Below the pieces are notes generated by a model that worked only from the letters and a program-made list of their open reading frames with translations, was not told the origin of the DNA and ran no database searches. The translations under genes and the position numbers were made by a program. A stretch of 15,612 bases of DNA from Aureococcus anophagefferens (Eukaryota; Sar; Pelagophyceae; Pelagomonadales; Pelagomonadaceae): the NCBI RefSeq assembly GCF_000186865.1, contig NW_008705584.1:86673-102284 (forward strand). The letters are read 5' to 3'. Positions 9,394 through 15,612 of this stretch are shown in pieces (positions within the stretch are counted from its first letter, which is position 1; each line of letters starts with the position of its first letter).

Positions 9394-9546
9394 ATGCAAC
9401 TTTTCAAGGCGGCTGAAGTTTTTGAGTTGATGGCCCAGCGCGCAAGGCGACATTGGGCTCTTTCAGGTGCAACAAGGGCCGGAGGAATCGGTGGCCATGG
9501 CGCCGAGAGCGAGATCTCCAAAGTTGCGGTTTACATGGCATTCTAA
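9394..9546 (+). CDS. Small ORF divergent from CFAP70, possibly truncated gene
   Basis: Fifty codons from the ATG at 9394 to TAA at 9544-9546; an in-frame stop precedes the ATG. The product begins MQLFKAAEVFELMAQRARRH and looks protein-like but matches no family I know. After the TAA the same frame stays open for 18 further codons (AAEIIDLASELRQERG) until the start of dispersed-repeat copy 2 at 9594. It starts 53 bp from the CFAP70 start codon, so both could share a promoter. It could be a short real gene, the 5' exon of a spliced gene, or a decayed gene cut by the repeat. Confidence 0.25.
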   Translation: MQLFKAAEVFELMAQRARRHWALSGATRAGGIGGHGAESEISKVAVYMAF

Positions 9547-9593
9547 CCTTCTGCGGCTGAAATCATTGATCTCGCGTCGGAGTTGCGCCAAGA

Positions 9594-9848
9594 ACGGGGG
9601 AGTGCAGTGTCATTTCCATAGTGTGACGTCGCGACTCGGATAGTAAGGGAGCAAGGCAATGTAGATTATGGGGATGCTGGTGACTCGAGCTAATGCTCTA
9701 TTCAGATAGATCCCTTTTGCAAGTTCACTATACCGTAGTGACTGACCACGAGGAATTCCCTTTTCAGGTGCAGCCCCGTAATTCCCCTTAGCAGAAACCG
9801 TCACGGTGGAGAAAAAGTACAAGGGGGGAGGGGGGGGGCTAACTAGGG
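9594..9848 (+). repeat. Dispersed repeat, copy 2
   Basis: Direct-orientation homologue of 5192-5425. It differs by scattered substitutions and insertions, including a 9-bp insertion near 9737. The copy ends in a long G/A tract (AAGGGGGGAGGGGGGGGG). On the minus strand a short frame is preserved between copies (PEKGIPR-Q...YSEL-KGIYLN), and the 9-bp indel keeps it in phase; in copy 1 it stops soon after, in copy 2 it runs on. That may be a remnant of coding sequence or chance. Confidence 0.8.
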
Positions 9849-9862
9849 ATACTCTCATATTC

Positions 9863-9901
9863 CTCTAACTAGAGAAAGCTCTCTAACTAAAGCTAGAGAG
9901 C
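9863..9901. repeat. Two adjacent stem-loops
   Basis: CTCT-AACT-AGAG at 9863-9874 is followed by a stronger hairpin at 9878-9901, with 8-bp perfect arms GCTCTCTA and TAGAGAGC around an 8-nt loop. Both reuse the CTCTAACTA motif. They lie just beyond repeat copy 2 and about 300 bp downstream of the ATAD3 stop codon. Confidence 0.5.
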
Positions 9902-10209
9902 GAGAAGCGAGGGGGGTGTGCCCTTGGGTGGCTGCGGTGATCGACGACTCTTCTAATCTAGCTGAGCGCCGCTCACCCCAGGAACCTAACTTCAGATGTC
10001 GATTTCATCACTGCCCGCCTTCACTGACTGCACGAATGCTCCCGTTGTGTCAACCGCCCGCAAACACCCAGGGCACACCCCGAGGGAGAGGAGTAGTACG
10101 AAGAGATGATGTGAGCTTTCAAGATGAGCATCCCGCTGTCCTCCGTCTTGACATCGCAACCCTCGCATGATGAATGCGCAATCACCCCGGTTTTAGTTTC
10201 TTTAACGGA
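9902..10209. other. Intergenic, downstream of ATAD3
   Basis: Short frames on both strands are open here (an 84-codon plus-strand frame, and about 55 codons on the minus strand without a usable ATG), but neither shows a recognisable motif. The region probably holds the ATAD3 3' untranslated sequence. Nothing else supported. Confidence 0.4.
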
Positions 10210-12092
10210 CTAATCGTCTTGGGCGTTCCAATTTGCCTTAACATTTCGCTGGGTCACATGGGTATTTAGTACATCCTGCATTGTAGAAGGCGTGAACACG
10301 GCATCTTTGCAACAGAAAGCAGCTGCCTGCCACGCAATCACTAATTTCTGAATCTCACGTCCTGAGAATCCCTTGGTTGCCGCAACTGCAGATTTAAGAT
10401 GCGTATCACCCACACCATTCATTACAACATGCGACGAGCCAGTGCTACGTCCTTGTCCTTGGCCAAAATATTCGTCGACGTACTGCGCAAGCATGCGTTC
10501 CCTTTCCTGGTCAGTTGGCAGTGTGAATTCTACTATTTCATCGATGCGATCGTTGATGGCCCAGTCAAATTCTTGAGGAGCATTCGAGGCGTAAACAAGC
10601 ATGAAGTCGCTCGAGGGCTCCCCCGTGCCTGAGATCAAGTCAAGACAGTGAGAACTAACAAGTTTCCTTGGCGCGGTTAGACGCGATATAGAAAGGCATT
10701 GAAAGCGTTGCGTAAATCCTCGGAAATGGTCTCGGTTGTGCGTTTGCGCAGGAATGCATCAGCCTCGTCGATAAATAAAAGCAAACCCTTCCGGGAATTC
10801 TTAGCCCAGTCAAACAACTTGTGGATCTCAGCAACGGCATCACGTCCAAGTGGCGCAACATCGCCACCTGTGAGAATTGCGTAATCCAAACCAGAATGCG
10901 CTGCGAGCTGCTTGGCGAACATGGTCTTGCCCGTACCAGGAGGTCCATGGAGGAGGACATGACGAAAAGGCGCACTGTTGGTCTTCGTGTGTTTCGTTGA
11001 TGTAGAAATTTGCCGCAGGCGCTTTTCGAGACACGACTCAAGAATCACTCGATCAAGAGCATCAGTTCGAACGGAAGGCTGCGTTATCTGCAATATGTGC
11101 GCCAGTGGACGAAACGTCAGGGGCGACCTGCGGGATGTTTCACGTACAAGGCTTGGTTTCCCAAGCTGTGTAGCTAAATAGTTCCCGGAAACTGTGGCGA
11201 GAATGCGCGCACCATATACACCAAGCGCCAGACAAGATGTCATCGCAACAGCATTGGTCATCTGCTGGCGGTCACCCAAGAATACTTTAGCACCATTTCC
11301 CAAAGAAGAAAAACCAGCAGATATCGACTGTAGCAGTGTCTCGCGCCGCTCCCGCATTTCGGCGCGCATCCTTTCCAACGATAGATCATGATTATCGCGT
11401 TCAGATTGTGCCCTGGCCTGAGCTTCTGCTTCAGCGCGCTTCAGCTCTGTCTTGGCGCGCAGCTCTGCCTCAAAATGCAGCGTTTTGCGACGGAGCTCTT
11501 CCTGGCGACGAACAGACTCTTCTAACCGTCGTAACTCTGCCTCCCGCGCCTCGCGCTGAGCACCTAGTTGCGCTGCACAGCGCTGTCGCTCTAAATCGTC
11601 TGCATGCTTTGCTTGGCGGTTTGCATGCTCTGTTTGCGCCTATTGTGAGTTTGTTAAAATAAGGACGGTTGAGTCACACTGTTGTAACAGCAAGAGTTTG
11701 ACGGGCCTCGTCACCTTCATCCTTGATGCGTTCTATTTCGTATTTACGCGACTGCATTTCGTAGGCTGCCTGGCGCGTCTCGTGTTCTAGCTGCTTCGTC
11801 GTTTCATGCTGCAGGATGACGTCGAAGGCCAGAGCAGCCTGAGCCGCCGCGAGAATAATTCGTACGATGACACAGCAGTGGACGCAGACACACGCATTTG
11901 TGGAAGCATCGATTTCGCGCGCCGCCTTCGCTGCTCGTTCTAGCCCCGTTGGATCGAAACCTAGAGGCTTGCATGGACAAGGTTCCATTCGAGTCCATCC
12001 GCACCGGAGCCGCTGTAGCCCCTTTCTTCCTTTGTAGCAGTTCGCATCGCCTGGTCTCCCGGTGTTTTCTTTGTGCTGAAAATGCCCAACAT
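10210..12092 (-). CDS. ATAD3: ATAD3 mitochondrial inner-membrane AAA+ ATPase, five exons
   Basis: ATAD3 is anchored in the mitochondrial inner membrane and supports nucleoid and membrane organisation. Exons: 12092-12005, 11960-11890, 11838-11689, 11639-10685 and 10628-10210, giving 560 aa (animal ATAD3 is near 590). Seen in order: short N-terminus (MLGIFSTKK), the family signature FDPTGLERAAKAARE, a long coiled coil (~60-225) rich in E, R, A and Q, a hydrophobic segment (~231-255) followed by LGKPSLVRETSR, Walker A HGPPGTGKT (~335-342), AILTGGDVAPLGR, Walker B LLLFIDEADAF (~389-399) and FDWAINDRIDE. Introns are 44, 51, 49 and 56 nt; phases agree throughout. Junctions were chosen where the family aligns without gaps. 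The 51-nt intron (donor GTCTGC) and the 49-nt intron (donor GTTACA) are less certain. The last intron appears to start with GC. Stop TAG. Confidence 0.92.
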
Positions 12093-12225
12093 GGTTTCCT
12101 CGCTGAAAATGACAAATAAATACATGCAACCAGGGACGCTCAATTGGGCATGATGGTGCTCTGAGAATGGGGTGAGGTAGTGGTGGTAGGCGCGACCGGC
12201 GCAGTATGACGTCGCCGCAGCGTAC
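12093..12225. promoter_or_regulatory. Short divergent spacer between ATAD3 and a small + strand ORF
   Basis: The 133 bp between the ATAD3 start codon (12092, minus) and the ATG at 12226 (plus) must hold the ATAD3 leader and probably its promoter. No TATA box or other named element is evident. A pyrimidine-rich TTTTCAG lies just upstream of the ATAD3 ATG on the minus strand and could be a leader-intron acceptor. If the small ORF is real, this is a bidirectional promoter. Confidence 0.3.
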
Positions 12226-12354
12226 ATGCTTGCAAAGCCGAGCCACACGTACTACGCACGCTATCCAGCAGGATGGCACGACTACCTGCGCCGCAAGCAC
12301 GGCGAGCCGCCGTACAACCCCGACGACTTCTACCTGCGCGTCGACAATAAATAA
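12226..12354 (+). CDS. 42-codon small protein or terminal exon, unidentified
   Basis: From ATG 12226 to TAA 12352-12354 the codons are strikingly regular, mostly ending in C or G. The product is rich in Tyr, Pro and Asp (YYARYPAGWHDYLRRKHGE, then PPYNPDDFYLRVDNK). The frame stays open for a further 12 codons upstream of the ATG, to a TAG at 12187-12189, so it could instead be the last exon of a spliced gene with an acceptor near 12189 or 12204. The style recalls small accessory subunits of mitochondrial complexes, but I cannot assign a family. It is head-to-head with ATAD3, and its codon use is more GC-biased than that of ATAD3. Confidence 0.45.
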   Translation: MLAKPSHTYYARYPAGWHDYLRRKHGEPPYNPDDFYLRVDNK

Positions 12355-13593
12355 GCTTTATAGCGCACGCTGCGCCTTCCCTGTAATTCGCAACTCGTAG
12401 AGTAAGGATTTGGGAAGCGTAGCGGGGCAGAATTTTCCACTAATAGCACGGTGGTGTGTCTGTGTCCTCCGGGAGTTTAGTAAAAAACTCAGCACTTCGT
12501 CATCGAAACCAAAATCGACGCGATCTGGACCGACGTTTCAATTGGGGTATTCCTCAGGTAAGTTGTATTCTATCCGCGCCAACTCGACGCTGGTGCCGCG
12601 CGCCGCGCGTGGGACCCCCACCGGGGGCTTTCGAAACGAATCGAAACACCGTTTTCGCGCGTCAGCGCGCGCGTCTAGGCCAGAAGATTGGTTCGTAGGG
12701 TGTACCAAACCCATGCGGACCCGGGCGCGGCGGGTCTGCGCCGTCGGGCGACGTGAGTCGCGCGCGATCGCGGCCGAGGTCGTCTCGGTGAAACGAGCGG
12801 AGCCGGCGCGCCGCGCGCGCGAACAGATGAACGAAACTCGTAACCTCAACGATCGTTCGTCGAGCGCGAGCGGCTACGATGATGTGTGGTGTTCGTTCCG
12901 GGCTCTGCGGGGCGAGTTGGCGGTGCCCGTGGGGCTCGACGCCCGCGCCTTCGTGCGCGGCCGTCAGCGGTCTTCAAACCGCAGGCGGTGCGGGCGCCGC
13001 AGCGCACGCACGACGCCAAACAACACGCACGATGTGACCTCGTACATCAAGTCTAACAACGTCCGTGCACGCACGGGACGACGTCGCCTCGCGCCCAGCC
13101 GCGGCGCATCGCAACTGCAGTATCTCAGACTAAACCGTCACTTTTGCCTTCACGAGTCACGTTGAAGTTCACTTCGACCTCCACTTCTGGTTCCGCGGGA
13201 GGGGAGCTTTCGGGCCCCGGGCGCGCGACGGAGGCGCGGCACTCGTGGCGCGGCAGAGGCCTCCCTGGCCCAGTCCCCGCACCTCCGCCCAATATGGCGT
13301 ATTTTTCTGCATCTAACTGCTCTCCATAGCCCTCCTCCCCGTGTAAAACGAGACGGACAGTTGTTGCGTGCGCGAAGCTTCAGCTGTAGTTATCATTAAA
13401 ATAAATTTCCGGCGCAAAGCACCACTCTGTACTGGTTTCTTCCAATTCCTGGGATTCGTAGCTTCAACTTGACGATTGAAGTTCAACAAAATCCCCATGT
13501 TGAACGACTAGCTGACTAGAATTCAGCCCGGGCGGGTTTGTGGCACTTTTGCAACGTCGGCCTATTTTCGAAATACGCTCACCCACTTCAATT
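12355..13593. other. Long stretch without a recognised gene
   Basis: A GC- and CpG-rich island fills about 12580-13290 and is bounded by AT-richer sequence. A plus-strand frame without stops runs from 12410 to 13165 (251 codons, TTG first codon). It is arginine-rich and without motifs, so probably not coding as a whole. An exact CAG|GTAAGT donor occurs at 12558, just after a short exon-like frame (12495-12557, VIETKIDAIWTDV) preceded by an AG acceptor; its partners were not found. A small inverted repeat CTTCAA...TTGAAG is at 13462-13481. The last part must hold the RBBP4 promoter and leader. Confidence 0.4.
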
Positions 13594-14964
<1,371 letters not shown>

Positions 14965-15173
14965 TTTCGCTCGGGGACAGTTTCCGGTAAAAAGTTAATC
15001 GCACAGTTACTGATCTAGTCTCAGCTTTGGACGTGGAACTTTTGAGTCCTACGCCGCTGAGTGGTGCCTTGGCTTGCTAGGGCCATGTCTGGCAGCATAG
15101 CTTCATCGAGAGTTCGATATTGATTCATTGACAATCTCAGACCAGGCTGGCCAATTTCGAAACAAAGTTTGGG
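14965..15173. other. Intergenic between convergent RBBP4 and a candidate exon
   Basis: AT-richer sequence downstream of the RBBP4 stop. It should contain the RBBP4 3' untranslated region. I see no repeat, RNA gene or clear poly(A) signal. Confidence 0.4.
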
Positions 15174-15398
15174 TTACGTCAAGACATGTTTTAGTTTGCC
15201 AACACCTTCAGGTTCATCCTCTTGAATAGGGCCGGACCTGTGTCTGTTTGCTTTGATGCCTGCCGGGTCGACCCATTCGTGCCACCCTAGCCGCCGGACT
15301 CGTCGGGTAGTCAGCACAAAGGCCCGGGGTGGCCAGCACGGAATCGGCGCAGTGGCGTCGGCCCACTGGCACGCGCGCGTGCGAGCTCTGGGTCGAAG
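15174..15398 (-). CDS. Candidate last exon of a convergent gene (partial)
   Basis: A minus-strand frame is open for 74 codons between TGA (15401-15399) and TAA (15176-15174), without an ATG. Its residues look like a genuine protein tail (LGWHEWVDPAGIKANRH, then GPIQEDEPEGVGKLKHVLT). It remains open across a sharp change from GC-rich to AT-richer sequence, which argues mildly against a composition artefact. If real, it is the 3'-terminal exon of a gene whose start lies beyond the window, convergent with RBBP4. No family recognised. Chance remains possible at this length. Confidence 0.3.
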   Translation of the reverse strand, partial: LRPRARTRACQWADATAPIPCWPPRAFVLTTRRVRRLGWHEWVDPAGIKANRHRSGPIQEDEPEGVGKLKHVLT

Positions 15399-15612
15399 TC
15401 ACAATGTGGCTAACCTACCCCAGGGGCGCCCAGCCCGCGGGAAATTCGACGCGTTCTAGTTTGGGGGCCGCCCGGCCCCCCGGCGCCTGAATAAAGCCCC
15501 TGGGGCCAGCACCCCCAGCGCCCCCCAGCCGCCGACCCAAAATTGTCGGGGGCGTTTCGGGTTCCTTGGGGTCCCGTCCGGGTCCCGTCCGGCGCGGGGG
15601 AGGGGGGGGGGG
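15399..15612. other. GC-rich right edge with short tandem repeat and terminal G-run
   Basis: Dominated by C- and G-runs. An 11-bp unit GGGTCCCGTCC is tandemly repeated twice at 15569-15590, and the window closes with a run of G. No frame is credible. The composition resembles that of the left edge of the window. Confidence 0.4.

Noticed and set aside
11674..12300. Single 208-codon frame read as one exon of ATAD3
   Set aside because: Conserved ATAD3 residues are interrupted by cysteine-rich intron-like segments. Splicing out 11961-12004 and 11839-11889 restores the family sequence without gaps.
12900..13015. Possible tRNA, including a TCTTCAAACC stretch resembling a selenocysteine-tRNA anticodon loop and GGGGCTCGACGCCC resembling a T-arm
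   Set aside because: No matching acceptor stem, no proper T-arm at the required spacing and a mismatched anticodon stem; the pieces do not assemble into a cloverleaf.
12410..13165. 251-codon plus-strand open frame
   Set aside because: Starts with TTG, is extremely Arg-rich across a CpG-rich island and has no motif; kept only as a description of the region.

Overview
This is a nuclear fragment from a eukaryote, most likely a flagellated, probably photosynthetic protist or alga. Four conserved genes are interrupted by very short spliceosomal introns (about 44-82 nt). They are a TilS-type tRNA-lysidine synthase (a bacterial-type enzyme that eukaryotes keep for organelles), a CFAP70-like axonemal protein (implies a motile flagellum), the mitochondrial AAA ATPase ATAD3 (known from animals, plants and protists, not fungi) and an RBBP4/MSI1 WD40 histone chaperone. 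TAG and TGA both end conserved genes, so the standard code fits. I cannot name the species.

Layout. 1-290: GC-rich, no gene. 291-1967 (-): tilS, two exons. 2020-2138 and 5003-5167 (-): two halves of an unidentified open frame, separated by a complete, very GC-rich piggyBac-type transposon (2143-4998). The transposon has 13-bp perfect terminal inverted repeats, hairpin-forming subterminal repeats and a 4-bp TTAG target duplication, and carries one apparently intact transposase on the minus strand. 5192-5425 and 9594-9848: two direct copies of an unnamed dispersed repeat of about 240 bp, one on each side of the CFAP70 gene (5856-9340, -, four exons). 9394-9546 (+): a small open frame divergent from CFAP70. 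10210-12092 (-): ATAD3, five exons. 12226-12354 (+): a 42-codon strongly coding-like frame, head-to-head with ATAD3. 12355-13593: no recognised gene. 13594-14964 (+): RBBP4/MSI1, four exons. 15174-15398 (-): possible last exon of a convergent gene. The last 200 bp are GC-rich and end in a G-run.

The genes are ordinary housekeeping and ciliary functions with no sign of an operon or joint pathway. The exon models were built by hand from matching intron phases and conserved protein motifs. Every model keeps frame, and the lengths obtained (543, 1085, 560 and 409 aa) suit the families. The most distinctive item is the piggyBac element with a TTAG rather than TTAA duplication, sitting inside an open frame that becomes continuous when the element and one TTAG copy are ignored. 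I found no CRISPR array, defence system, rRNA or convincing tRNA.
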